Assembly (NCBI RefSeq): GCF_014054525.1
Contig: NZ_CP059564.1
Span: 1,498,357-1,562,356 of the forward strand
DNA from: Alysiella filiformis
GTDB lineage: Bacteria; Pseudomonadota; Gammaproteobacteria; Burkholderiales; Neisseriaceae
Reading direction: 5' to 3'
DNA: 64,000 nt
The position numbers and the translations under genes were made by a program. Of this stretch, positions 28,548 to 37,131 are shown one piece after another; within the stretch, counting starts at the first letter, position 1; each line of letters opens with the position of its first letter. The notes under the pieces are model-generated. The model was given only the letters and a program-made list of their open reading frames with translations. It ran no database searches and had not been told where the DNA came from.

Positions 28548-28778
28548 ATGGCTCGTCAAACATTTAAACGCCGCAAATTCTGCCGTTTTACAGCAGAAAA
28601 AATCCAAGAAGTGGATTACAAACAAGTTGATTTGCTGAAAGATTTCATTACCGAAAACGGCAAAATCATTCCCGCTCGCATTACTGGCACCAAAGCACAC
28701 TACCAACGTCAGTTGGCAGTTGCCGTGAAACGCGCACGTTTCTTGGCTCTGTTGCCTTACACCGACCAACACAAATAA
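28548..28778 (+). CDS. rpsR: 30S ribosomal protein S18
   Basis: 76 residues. [42 protein letters not shown] is S18 throughout. The single Cys near the N-terminus matches versions with a partial zinc-site remnant. It starts 5 bp after priB. Confidence 0.98.
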   Translation: MARQTFKRRKFCRFTAEKIQEVDYKQVDLLKDFITENGKIIPARITGTKAHYQRQLAVAVKRARFLALLPYTDQHK

Positions 28779-28794
28779 TTAGGAGTATCACATT

Positions 28795-29244
28795 ATGCAA
28801 ATTATCTTGTTGGAACGCGTTGCTGGTTTGGGCAACTTGGGCGATGTGGTAACTGTAAAAAACGGTTATGCACGCAATTTCTTGATTCCTACTGCAAAAG
28901 CAAAACGCGCAACCGAAGCAAACTTGAAAGAGTTTGAAGCACGCCGCGCTGAATTGGAAGCCAAACAAGCCGCTATTTTGGCAGACGCACAAGTGCGTAA
29001 AGCCAAATTGGACGGTCAAACCATTACCATCGCACAAAAAGCGGGTGTGGACGGTCGCTTGTTCGGTTCTGTTACCAATGCCGATATTGCTGACGCAATT
29101 AAAGCAACTGGCATTGAAGTGGTTAAATCAAACGTGCGTTTGCCAGAAGGTCCATTCAAAGCGATTGGCGAATACGAAGTGGAAGTGGCTTTGCACGCTG
29201 ACGCGGTTGCCAGCATCAAATTGGTGGTGGTTTCTGCTGAATAA
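28795..29244 (+). CDS. rplI: 50S ribosomal protein L9
   Basis: 149 residues. [32 protein letters not shown] is the N-terminal rRNA-binding domain, followed by the long connecting helix and the C-terminal domain with [16 protein letters not shown]. Preceded by AGGAG. Last gene of the operon; two terminators follow. Confidence 0.98.
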   Translation: MQIILLERVAGLGNLGDVVTVKNGYARNFLIPTAKAKRATEANLKEFEARRAELEAKQAAILADAQVRKAKLDGQTITIAQKAGVDGRLFGSVTNADIADAIKATGIEVVKSNVRLPEGPFKAIGEYEVEVALHADAVASIKLVVVSAE

Positions 29245-29264
29245 TTTTCGCAGCGCATAAATCA

Positions 29265-29308
29265 ATTCAGGCTGCCTGAAACGGTGTTTTCAGGCAGCCT
29301 GAATTTTT
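29265..29308 (+). terminator. Terminator after rplI, made of facing uptake sequences
   Basis: Two near-palindromic uptake sequences facing each other (ATTCAGGCTGCCTGAA and TTCAGGCAGCCTGAAT), followed by TTTTTT. 20 bp after the rplI stop. Confidence 0.85.
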
Positions 29309-29319
29309 TATCCAAAATA

Positions 29320-29346
29320 AAAAGGCGAATATGCCATTCGCCTTTT
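29320..29346. terminator. Second, bidirectional terminator between rplI and folE2
   Basis: Perfect arms AAAAGGCGAAT and ATTCGCCTTTT with a 5-base loop. It lies between convergent genes and can serve folE2 on the minus strand. Confidence 0.85.
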
Positions 29347-29363
29347 GGGTTTATCTGACTGGA

Positions 29364-30140
29364 TTAAGGATAAGCAATGTAAGCATAAGCAGAATGATTG
29401 TGTATGGACTCAAAATTTTCGCTTTCCACTTCAAAGGCGTGAATGCGTGAATCTTGACGCAATGCCACCGCAATATCGCGCACAATGTCTTCCACAAATT
29501 TTGGGTTTTCGTAGGCGGTTTCGGTAACGAATTTTTCGTCTGGGCGTTTGAGCAAGCCATACAGTTGTGATGAGCCTTGTTGTTCAATCAAATCAATGAT
29601 TTCTTCTATGCTGATTTGGTCGTTGTGTGAATGCAAGGTCAGGGTAACGTGCGAACGTTGGTTGTGTGCGCCATATTGTGAAATTTCTTTGGAGCAAGGA
29701 CACAAACTGGTAATCGGCACCAGTATTTTCAGGCAGCCTGAAAACGCCCCGTTTTTGATTTCACTGGTCAGGGTAACATCGTAATCCAAAAACGATTGTA
29801 TGCCTGAAACGGGCGCGGCTTTTTTGCGAAAAAAGGGAAACGCCATGCTGATTTTGCCTGAATGGGTGTGCAGTTTGTCCAACATTTGTTCGGTCAGTTG
29901 GCGCAATTTTTGAAAATCAAAGGCTTGTTGATTTTCTTCCAGCAATGCCACAAAGCGCGACATGTGTGTGCCTTTTTGCTCGGCAGGCAAATAAACGGTC
30001 ATGGCAAAATGGGCAATGGTGTGCTGTTCGCTTTGCGCGGTTTTGAAACGAATGGGAAAGCGCAAGGCTTTAATGCCCACTTGATTGATGGGCATATTGC
30101 GTACATCGGTGGTGCTTTGTACGTCTGGCATTGGGGTCAT
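29364..30140 (-). CDS. folE2: GTP cyclohydrolase FolE2
   Basis: 258 residues. The N-terminal QSTTDVRNMPINQVGIKALRFPI and the active-site stretch TSLCPCSKEIS with its conserved Cys are diagnostic of the type IB enzyme, which makes 7,8-dihydroneopterin triphosphate from GTP for folate. Unlike FolE it can use metals other than zinc and in some bacteria is induced under zinc limitation; no Zur site is visible here. It follows purF at 21 bp, so the two may share a transcript. Confidence 0.95.
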   Translation of the reverse strand: MTPMPDVQSTTDVRNMPINQVGIKALRFPIRFKTAQSEQHTIAHFAMTVYLPAEQKGTHMSRFVALLEENQQAFDFQKLRQLTEQMLDKLHTHSGKISMAFPFFRKKAAPVSGIQSFLDYDVTLTSEIKNGAFSGCLKILVPITSLCPCSKEISQYGAHNQRSHVTLTLHSHNDQISIEEIIDLIEQQGSSQLYGLLKRPDEKFVTETAYENPKFVEDIVRDIAVALRQDSRIHAFEVESENFESIHNHSAYAYIAYP

Positions 30141-30161
30141 GCAAAATTCCTTATGAAAAAA

Positions 30162-31709
30162 TCAGGCAGCGTCTTCGTTGTCGTTGATGCTGACATTGTG
30201 GTTGATGAGTGTGGGGTGGTATTTTTCTGCCAAAATGCGTTTTTTGCTGGCTGAAAGTTCATTTAAATAATCTTCGTCCACATCGCCTGTGATGTAGCAG
30301 CCACTAAAACACGATGAGTCAAAACCTTGAATTTTGGGATTCAATTCACGAATCACGTTTTCCAAATCGCTCAAATCTTGAAAAATGCACAAATCGGCAT
30401 TGATTTCTTGGGCAATTTGGCTGGGGCTTCTGCCGTTGGCGATGAGTTCTTCGCGCGTGGGCATGTCAATGCCATAGACATTGGGGTAGCGCACTTCGGG
30501 TGCGGCGGAGGCGAAAAAGACTTTTTTGGCACCTGCTGCGCGAACCATGTCCACAATTTCGCGGCTGGTGGTGCCGCGCACAATGGAATCATCTACCAGC
30601 AACACGTTTTTGCCTGCAAATTCGCTGGGAATGGGGCTGAGTTTTTGGCGTACCGATTTTTTGCGTGTGGCTTGTCCAGGCATGATGAAGGTGCGACCGA
30701 TGTAGCGGTTTTTGATTAAGCCTTCGCGGTAGGGTTTGTTGAGGTGTTTTGCCAATTCCATTGCGCTGGGGCGGCTGCTGTCGGGAATGGTCATGACCAC
30801 GTCAATATCATCTAAATTGATGTGTTGTTTGACTTTTTCAGCCAGTGTGATGCCCATATTGGCACGCGCTTGGTAAATGGAAATGCCATCAACCACCGAA
30901 TCGGGGCGCGCAAAATACACAAATTCAAACAAGCAAGGCGACAATTTGGCATTTTCAGCACAATGCTGGCTGAAAAATTGTCCGTCCAAAGTGATGAACA
31001 CGGCTTCGCCCGCGTCCAAATCGCGCACAATTTCAAATCCATCAACGCAGGTAAAGGCGATGTTTTCCGAAGCCACCGCGTAATCCACCGTGCCATCGGC
31101 ATTTTCGCGTTTGCCCAAAACCAAAGGGCGTATGCCGTTGGGGTCGCGGAACGCCAGCATACCGTATCCCGCAATCATGGCAACCACACCATAAGCACCG
31201 CGTACCCGTTTGTGCAATTCGGTAACGGCTTGAAAAATGCTCGCCACACTTAATTGGTGGGGCGTGGGGCTTTGGGTAACTTGCTGACGCAATTCGTGGG
31301 CGAACACATTGAGCAGCACTTCGGAATCAGATTGGGTATTGACATGGCGCAAATATGTTTTGTAAACCGAGTCGTAGAGTTCTTCGGTGTTTGTCAAATT
31401 GCCATTGTGCGCCAACACAATGCCAAAAGGCGAACTGACGTAAAACGGTTGCGATTCTGCCGAGCTGCCTGCGTTGCCTGCGGTGGGGTAGCGCACATGG
31501 GCAATGCCAGCGTTGCCGACCAATTCACGCATATTGCGGGTGCGGAACACTTCGCGCACCATGCCTTTGCCTTTGTGCATATGAAAACGATTGCCTGTTA
31601 AGGTAACAATGCCAGCCGCGTCTTGTCCGCGATGTTGCAGCATTTGCAAGCCGTCATACAAAATTTGATTAACCGCTTCGTTTGCCACGAAACCCAATAC
31701 ACCACACAT
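30162..31709 (-). CDS. purF: Amidophosphoribosyltransferase
   Basis: 515 residues. MCGVLGFV exposes the catalytic Cys after Met removal (glutamine amidotransferase class II); the phosphoribosyltransferase domain has the PRPP loop VLLVDDSIVRGTTSREIV. First committed step of purine synthesis: PRPP plus glutamine to phosphoribosylamine. It follows cvpA at 4 bp, the classic cvpA-purF pair. Confidence 0.98.
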   Translation of the reverse strand: MCGVLGFVANEAVNQILYDGLQMLQHRGQDAAGIVTLTGNRFHMHKGKGMVREVFRTRNMRELVGNAGIAHVRYPTAGNAGSSAESQPFYVSSPFGIVLAHNGNLTNTEELYDSVYKTYLRHVNTQSDSEVLLNVFAHELRQQVTQSPTPHQLSVASIFQAVTELHKRVRGAYGVVAMIAGYGMLAFRDPNGIRPLVLGKRENADGTVDYAVASENIAFTCVDGFEIVRDLDAGEAVFITLDGQFFSQHCAENAKLSPCLFEFVYFARPDSVVDGISIYQARANMGITLAEKVKQHINLDDIDVVMTIPDSSRPSAMELAKHLNKPYREGLIKNRYIGRTFIMPGQATRKKSVRQKLSPIPSEFAGKNVLLVDDSIVRGTTSREIVDMVRAAGAKKVFFASAAPEVRYPNVYGIDMPTREELIANGRSPSQIAQEINADLCIFQDLSDLENVIRELNPKIQGFDSSCFSGCYITGDVDEDYLNELSASKKRILAEKYHPTLINHNVSINDNEDAA

Positions 31710-31713
31710 GATT

Positions 31714-32307
31714 TTACTCCGTTGATTGAGACGATTTTTTGGATTGAGCGTTGGGGGTCAGTATTTCTTTTTTGGGGGCGGCAGGTGGCGCACCTGCATT
31801 GGCAGTGTGTTCGGGAAAATGAATTTGACTGCCTAAAAATGTGGGCATATACGATGCCATGATTTCCACATTGCGTTCAAAAAAACGCGATGAAAAGGCG
31901 GTTTGCCATTCTCTGCTTTTGGGCAAATCGCTGAATGACAACACAAACACCCCCAAAGTAACAAATAAAATGCCTTTGAGCATACCCAACACCGCACCCA
32001 ATAAGCGATTCAACCGCGATAATTTGCTGGTATGAATAAAATGATTGAGTGCGTAATTCAAAAGATGCAAAAAAATTCGGGTTAAAATGAAAACCAACAC
32101 AAAGGCGCACAAAATTGCCATGCTTTCAGGCTGCATATTGGGAAAGGCGGCACTTGCCACATTGCTGGCAAACACACGCGCCAAAATCAAGGCAAAAATC
32201 CAGCCAAAAAAATCAAACAATTCGGCAACCATGCCGCGTGATGTGGAGAGCAATATGCAACCCAAAATCACGCCAGATACGGAAACGTCAAAGGTATTAA
32301 ATTCCAT
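31714..32307 (-). CDS. cvpA: CvpA family membrane protein
   Basis: 197 residues with about four membrane helices in the first 150 residues and motifs FDVSVSGVILGCILLSTSRGMVAELFDFFGWI and LLGAVLGMLKGILFVTLGVFVLS typical of CvpA (needed for colicin V production in Escherichia; envelope role otherwise unclear). A soluble tail rich in Pro, Ala, Lys and Ser follows. It starts 2 bp after the SPOR gene stop. Confidence 0.92.
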   Translation of the reverse strand: MEFNTFDVSVSGVILGCILLSTSRGMVAELFDFFGWIFALILARVFASNVASAAFPNMQPESMAILCAFVLVFILTRIFLHLLNYALNHFIHTSKLSRLNRLLGAVLGMLKGILFVTLGVFVLSFSDLPKSREWQTAFSSRFFERNVEIMASYMPTFLGSQIHFPEHTANAGAPPAAPKKEILTPNAQSKKSSQSTE

Positions 32308-32309
32308 GA

Positions 32310-33620
32310 TTATTTTCCAACAACCATGCCATTTACCCCTTTGTTTTGCAATTTATTTAATGCGCTGCGGGCTTCGCTTTCGTTGCTGAAATTGCCTGTG
32401 CGTACGCGATACATTTTGCCTTTGCTGGTTTGAACTTCTTCTAAACGGGCGGCGTAATTCAAATCTTTTAATTGCTGCTGCATGCGGCGTGCGGCTTCTT
32501 TGTCGGCAAATGCGCCTGCCTGAATGCTGGATTTGCCACCACTGCTTGATTTGTTGTTGTTATTGTTGGCTTTATTGCTGTTGGCGGTGGCAACTTGTGC
32601 TTGACGTTGGGCGCGTTGTTTTTCTTCGGCAGCGCGTTCGGCAGTCAGTTGGGCGCGTTCGGCATTGCGGTTGCGGTCGGCGGCGGCTTGGGCTGCACGG
32701 GCTTTATTGGCAACGGCACGTTCGGCTTCCAAGCGTTTGGCTTCGGCTTCGGCGGCTTTGCTTTGGGCTTTTTGGCGGCGTTCTTCGGCAGCTCGGGCTT
32801 CTTCACGCGCTTTGGCTCGCTCTTCGCTGCTTTGTGCGCTGGGCTTGCTGACGCTTGGTGTGGGCTTGCTGACCGTTGGGGCGGCTGCCATTGTGGTGGG
32901 TTTGGCTTTGTTTTGTTGGGGCAATGGTGGGGCTACGCTGTTGTTTTTCAAAACCAAAGGCGCGGCTTTTTCATTGTCCATGCTCAAATCAATTTTGTTT
33001 TCGCTGCCTGCTGGACGCAAAATTTCGGTTTGCACTTGCTCAACGGGTTTGACGGGGTTTAATTGCGGTGTGTTTTGCACATTGTCTTTGGAGGCGGCGG
33101 CAAACAGGCTGCCTGCAACCAAAACCAAAGCACCTGCACCCACCAAACGGCGGCGATTTTTGCGTTTTAATTGCTCGTATTCGTTGAGTGAAACCGCCAC
33201 ATTTTCTGTTGTGCTGCTGCCTGAATCGGCAGGGGCTGCTGATGGGGTGTCGGGTGCTGTGTCTGTGGTGGCGGCATTTTCGGTATTCAGGCTGGCTGCA
33301 ACGCTGGCATTTGCCTGTTGTGCATCATAATGCGCGTCCAAAGAATAAACCGTGTCTTCATTGGCTGGCGTGTTGTGATTTTCTGCCACTTCAACTTCGT
33401 TTTCAAGGTGATTGATGGGCGTGGCAGGGCTTGCCGTTTCGGGCGCGGTTTCGGTTTCGGGCAATGTGTTTGCGGCAACAACGTTATCCATTGCAGGTGC
33501 GGTGTTTTCAGGCTGCGTGGGGGCTGGGGTGGCTGCCTGTTTTTTTGCGGTGGCAAAGGGGGCAGGGGCGTTGCTTTGGGTGATTTTTTGTTTTCTGTGG
33601 GACTTGTGTTTTCTGGACAT
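32310..33620 (-). CDS. SPOR-domain membrane protein, DedD/FtsN-like
   Basis: 436 residues. A cytoplasmic Ala/Thr/Pro/Asn-rich N-terminus of about 155 residues, one membrane helix (about 159-175, LVGAGALVLVAGSLFAA), a periplasmic linker, a long Ala/Glu/Arg coiled coil (about 265-350), an Asn/Ser/Gly spacer and a C-terminal SPOR domain (about 365-436, IQAGAFADKEAARRMQQQL, YRVRTGNFSN). SPOR binds denuded glycan strands at the septum. The position between folC and cvpA matches dedD. The long cytoplasmic part and coiled coil make it larger than typical DedD (about 220). Confidence 0.87.
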   Translation of the reverse strand: MSRKHKSHRKQKITQSNAPAPFATAKKQAATPAPTQPENTAPAMDNVVAANTLPETETAPETASPATPINHLENEVEVAENHNTPANEDTVYSLDAHYDAQQANASVAASLNTENAATTDTAPDTPSAAPADSGSSTTENVAVSLNEYEQLKRKNRRRLVGAGALVLVAGSLFAAASKDNVQNTPQLNPVKPVEQVQTEILRPAGSENKIDLSMDNEKAAPLVLKNNSVAPPLPQQNKAKPTTMAAAPTVSKPTPSVSKPSAQSSEERAKAREEARAAEERRQKAQSKAAEAEAKRLEAERAVANKARAAQAAADRNRNAERAQLTAERAAEEKQRAQRQAQVATANSNKANNNNNKSSSGGKSSIQAGAFADKEAARRMQQQLKDLNYAARLEEVQTSKGKMYRVRTGNFSNESEARSALNKLQNKGVNGMVVGK

Positions 33621-33642
33621 AATGGGCTACCTGATGAAATAT

Positions 33643-34926
33643 TTATTTGCAAACCGCCATGGCTTCCGCAACCGTGTGGAATGAACCAAATACGACAATT
33701 CTATCATTTTCTGTTGCTGCTGATAAAGCAGCTTGGCACGCTTGGGCAATGCTGTCAAAACTTTTGACGTGTTGAATGTGATGTTGGCTTAATTGCTGTT
33801 GCAGTTGGTCGTTAGTCATGCCGCGCGGCAAGTGCAAAGGGGCGATGTACCACTCATCAAATTGGTCTTTCAGGCAGCTTAACACACCGCCGATGTCCTT
33901 GTCTGCCAATATGCTGAACACGGCAATGCGGTGCTGGGCAAAGGGCAGGGCAATCAAACTTTGACGCAAAGCATGGGCAGCATGGGGATTGTGTCCCACG
34001 TCCAAAACCGTAATGGGGCGACCTGCCAGCACCTGAAAACGCCCCTTGTTTTCCACCAAGAGCAAACCGCGTTTAATTGCCCCCAAATCCACAGGCAAAC
34101 GCGCATTCAGGCATTCCAAAGCCGCCAAAGCGCAAGCCGCATTGTTGATTTGATAGCTGCCACGCAAAGCGGGCAAAGGCAGGGCATTGCGATTGCGTTG
34201 AGCCAATTTCAGGCTGCCTGAACGCGGTGTGAATTGAAACGACCATTGCTGTTCAAAACGGCTGAAATCAAAATCCTGTTTGATGACAAGCAATTCCGCC
34301 CCAATTTGTGCCGCGTGATTTTGCAAAGATTGCGGTGGCGGATTTTGCCCACAAATCGCAGGGCGTTGGGCGCGGAAAATCCCCGCTTTTTCAAAACCCA
34401 CTTGCTCAATCGTATCGCCCAAAAAGGCTTGATGGTCAAGGTCTATGCTGGTAACGATGGCGCAATCGGCATCAAAAATATTGACCGCGTCCAAACGACC
34501 GCCCAAACCCACTTCCAAAATCATCACGTCCACATTTTCGCGGATAAAAATGTCCACCGCCGCCAAAGTGTTAAATTCAAAATAAGTGAGTGAAATCGCA
34601 CCACGCGCCGCTTCAATGCGTTCAAATGCCGCCACAATTTGTTCATCAGACACCGCTTCGGTGTTCAGCGCAATGCGTTCATTAAAACGCAGCAAATGTG
34701 GGCTGGTTAAAGTGCCAACGCGGTAGCCTGCCTGCTTGTAAATTTGCGACAAATACGCGCACACCGAGCCTTTGCCATTGGTGCCGCCCACCACAATAAT
34801 GGGGCAATGCGGCTGCAAATTCATATTGTGTTTGACTTGCGATACGCGCGTTAAACCCATATCAATCAAGCCATTGCTGTGGGCGGTTTCCAAATGAGAC
34901 AGCCAATCTTGAAGTGTGCGTGGCAT
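33643..34926 (-). CDS. folC: Bifunctional folylpolyglutamate/dihydrofolate synthase
   Basis: 427 residues. Mur-ligase fold: ATP loop VVGGTNGKGSVCAYLSQIY, TSPHLLRFNERI, EVGLGGRLDAVNI and TSIDLDHQAFLGDTIEQVGFEKAGI. It adds glutamate to dihydropteroate and to folates. First gene of folC-SPOR-cvpA-purF, a widely conserved order. Confidence 0.96.
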   Translation of the reverse strand: MPRTLQDWLSHLETAHSNGLIDMGLTRVSQVKHNMNLQPHCPIIVVGGTNGKGSVCAYLSQIYKQAGYRVGTLTSPHLLRFNERIALNTEAVSDEQIVAAFERIEAARGAISLTYFEFNTLAAVDIFIRENVDVMILEVGLGGRLDAVNIFDADCAIVTSIDLDHQAFLGDTIEQVGFEKAGIFRAQRPAICGQNPPPQSLQNHAAQIGAELLVIKQDFDFSRFEQQWSFQFTPRSGSLKLAQRNRNALPLPALRGSYQINNAACALAALECLNARLPVDLGAIKRGLLLVENKGRFQVLAGRPITVLDVGHNPHAAHALRQSLIALPFAQHRIAVFSILADKDIGGVLSCLKDQFDEWYIAPLHLPRGMTNDQLQQQLSQHHIQHVKSFDSIAQACQAALSAATENDRIVVFGSFHTVAEAMAVCK

Positions 34927-34952
34927 GGTGCATTCCTACAAAAAACGGTTTC

Positions 34953-34984
34953 AGGCTGCCTGAAAAAAAGCGTTCAGGCAGCCT
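34953..34984 (-). terminator. Hairpin of facing uptake sequences downstream of plsY
   Basis: Arms AGGCTGCCTGAA and TTCAGGCAGCCT with an 8-base A-rich loop. No U-run follows on the minus strand, so termination may be weak or Rho-aided. Confidence 0.4.
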
Positions 34985-35001
34985 TTATCAAAACAAGCAG
35001 A

Positions 35002-35622
35002 TTATTGATTTTCAGGCTTAATGGGTTGAGCAGGTTCAGCAATCAGCAATTCATTGCCTTCACGCAAACGCTTGATGTTGTCCTTGTGGCGATACAGCAC
35101 CAAAGCCGAAATCAACATCAAAGACCAACCCCATTGTGGGTGATGTGGTTGCACAATGAAAAAGATGAAAGGCGCACACGCAGCCGCCACCAAAGCTGCC
35201 AGCGATGATTTTTTGAATTTGAACGCCACCACCAACCAAATCGCCAAAGTCCAAACGGTTGTCCAAAAAGACAAGCCCAAAATCACGCCCAAAGCCGTTG
35301 CCACGCCCTTGCCGCCTTTAAAATCAAAGAATAAAGGGTACATATGCCCCAGCACCACCGCAATGGCGGCAAAAGCCACGGTGGTATCATTATCGCTGAC
35401 CAAACGCGCCAACAGCACCGCCAGCAAGCCTTTGAGCGCATCGCCCAACAAAGTTAAGGCAGCCGCGTCTTTGCGACCACTGCGCAAAACATTGCTGGCA
35501 CCAGGGTTGCCCGAACCATAGGTGCGTGGGTCGCTCATGCCCAAATAGCGCGACACGATGATTGCCGCCGACAATGAACCTAATAAATAGGCAACAATGG
35601 TCATCAACAAAGTGGTGAACAT
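35002..35622 (-). CDS. plsY: Glycerol-3-phosphate acyltransferase PlsY
   Basis: 206 residues, five or so membrane helices. Family motifs: YLLGSLSAAIIVSRYLG, DPRTYGSGNPGASNVLRSG, DALKGLLAVLLA, and HMYPLFFDFKGGKGVATALGVIL. It transfers acyl from acyl-phosphate to glycerol-3-phosphate in phospholipid synthesis. It is divergent from folB with a gap of 61 bp. Confidence 0.97.
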   Translation of the reverse strand: MFTTLLMTIVAYLLGSLSAAIIVSRYLGMSDPRTYGSGNPGASNVLRSGRKDAAALTLLGDALKGLLAVLLARLVSDNDTTVAFAAIAVVLGHMYPLFFDFKGGKGVATALGVILGLSFWTTVWTLAIWLVVAFKFKKSSLAALVAAACAPFIFFIVQPHHPQWGWSLMLISALVLYRHKDNIKRLREGNELLIAEPAQPIKPENQ

Positions 35623-35683
35623 AAATTTCTCCCAAAAAATGGTTTACAATAAGATTTCTGCTATTTTAACGGAACTTAACCAA

Positions 35684-36040
35684 ATGGACAAAATTTTCCT
35701 GCGTGGCATGAAGGCAAAAACCCTGATTGGCGTGTACGAATGGGAGCGTCAGCACCCCCAAACCCTTGTTTTGGATTTGGAAATTGGTGTGAATCAATTT
35801 GCCCTTGCCAGCGACAACATCAACGAAACCGTGCATTATGGCGTGGTGTGCGAAGTGGTGCGCGCGCATTTGCAAACGCGCAGTTTCATGCTTTTGGAAA
35901 CTTTGGCACAGGACATTGCCGATTTGCTGTTTGCGCGATTTGATGGCATTGTGCAACTGGATATTCGCGTGGTCAAACAGGGCATTTTGCCGCATGTGGA
36001 CGAAGTGGGTGTGGCGATTCAGCGTTTCAAAACCCCCTGA
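35684..36040 (+). CDS. folB: Dihydroneopterin aldolase
   Basis: 118 residues from MDKIFLRGMKAKTLIGVYEWER; the frame extends 29 codons upstream into the plsY start region and that part is rejected. The N-terminal motif with conserved Glu in GVYEWERQHPQTLVLDLEIGV, HYGVVCEVVRAHL and the C-terminal Lys region mark FolB. It splits dihydroneopterin in folate synthesis. Confidence 0.94.
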   Translation: MDKIFLRGMKAKTLIGVYEWERQHPQTLVLDLEIGVNQFALASDNINETVHYGVVCEVVRAHLQTRSFMLLETLAQDIADLLFARFDGIVQLDIRVVKQGILPHVDEVGVAIQRFKTP

Positions 36041-36064
36041 TTTGGCAACAAAAGGCTGCCTGAA

Positions 36065-36100
36065 AAAAGCGTATCCCAAATTGTGTTGAGATACGCTTTT
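36065..36100. terminator. Bidirectional terminator between folB and cytochrome c
   Basis: Arms AAAAGCGTATC and GATACGCTTTT with a 14-base loop and T or A runs on both sides, between convergent genes. Confidence 0.85.
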
Positions 36101-36109
36101 GTTGTGATT

Positions 36110-36952
36110 TTAGAATTTCGCGCCAGCTTGGTTTGCCATGTAAACCACAATCGCTTTCACTTCATCATCGCTCAAATCGGTAAAGCCACCTTTGGCTGGC
36201 ATCATACCGCCTTTGGGGTTGGTAAAGCCTTCAATGGCGTGTTTGAACAAAATTTCTTTGCCTTGTTTGATTCGGGGTTCCCAATCGGCTTTGTTGCCCA
36301 ATTTGGGGGCAAAGGGAATCGCGGAATTGGCAGCATGGCATGCCACGCATTTGGATTCAAAGTGGGCTTTGGCTTGGTCGCTGCCTGAACCTGCGGCTGC
36401 TGGGGCAGGGCTGGTGGCGTTGTCGGCAGGAGCGGCCGCTTCGCTGGCGGCGGCATTGTCGCCTTTAACAGGTGGTTCGGTAAAATTGCCGCCTGATTGG
36501 TTTGCCATATAAGCCACAGCGCGTGCCACTTCATCATCGGTCAAATCGGCTGCACCGCCTTTGGGTGGCATGGTGCCTTTGTCTTTGAAACCGTTAATGG
36601 CGTGGTCAATCAATACGTTAAAGCCTTTGGCAATGCGTGGTGCCCAGTCGTCATTTTTGGTTACTTTGGGGGCATGGGCTACGCTGGCATCGGCTGCGTG
36701 GCATTGTAAACAAATCTTATCAAATACTTGTTTGCCTGTGCGCTGTCCTGGTTCGGTGCCATCGCCCATTTTCAGGCTGCCGCTTGGCATGATACGGGTT
36801 TCGGTTGCGCTTTCGGTGGTTTCGGCTACGGTTGATGTGTAGCCACTGTTTGCCAATTTAATCAGCAAAAATAACACTGTTGCGATAATCACAATGCCGC
36901 TTAACAAGGTAAAAAGGGCAGAGCCACGTTGTTTGTTTTTCAAAGAAATCAT
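36110..36952 (-). CDS. Membrane-anchored dihaem cytochrome c (c5-like)
   Basis: 280 residues. An uncleaved N-terminal anchor (about 13-33) puts two class I cytochrome c domains in the periplasm: haem motifs CLQCH (Cys81-His85) and CVACH (Cys202-His206), each followed by a likely axial Met in TMPPKGG or MMPAKGG. A Pro/Ala/Ser linker separates them. The two domains are similar to each other, so the gene arose by duplication. In Neisseria a dihaem c5 passes electrons from the bc1 complex to cbb3 oxidase or nitrite reductase AniA; the same role is likely. Confidence 0.9.
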   Translation of the reverse strand: MISLKNKQRGSALFTLLSGIVIIATVLFLLIKLANSGYTSTVAETTESATETRIMPSGSLKMGDGTEPGQRTGKQVFDKICLQCHAADASVAHAPKVTKNDDWAPRIAKGFNVLIDHAINGFKDKGTMPPKGGAADLTDDEVARAVAYMANQSGGNFTEPPVKGDNAAASEAAAPADNATSPAPAAAGSGSDQAKAHFESKCVACHAANSAIPFAPKLGNKADWEPRIKQGKEILFKHAIEGFTNPKGGMMPAKGGFTDLSDDEVKAIVVYMANQAGAKF

Positions 36953-37131
36953 TTGTTTGCCTCGCCGTGTGGTCGTTTTTGAGGGTGGTTGTGTTTGAGA
37001 TTCGTTAATTTAAATTAACATGAATTTGCTGGATTATACTGAAATCAGGCGTTTTTTCCAATGGCAAAGTTTGGTTTGTATCAAATTTTTGTGGGAAGAT
37101 TGCGCTGGGTTTCAGGCTGCCTGAATGGGCT

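Noticed and set aside
32489-33330. Long plus-strand open frames opposite the SPOR gene
   Set aside because: They mirror the Ala/Glu/Arg coiled coil; the minus-strand gene has domain, membrane helix and conserved neighbours.
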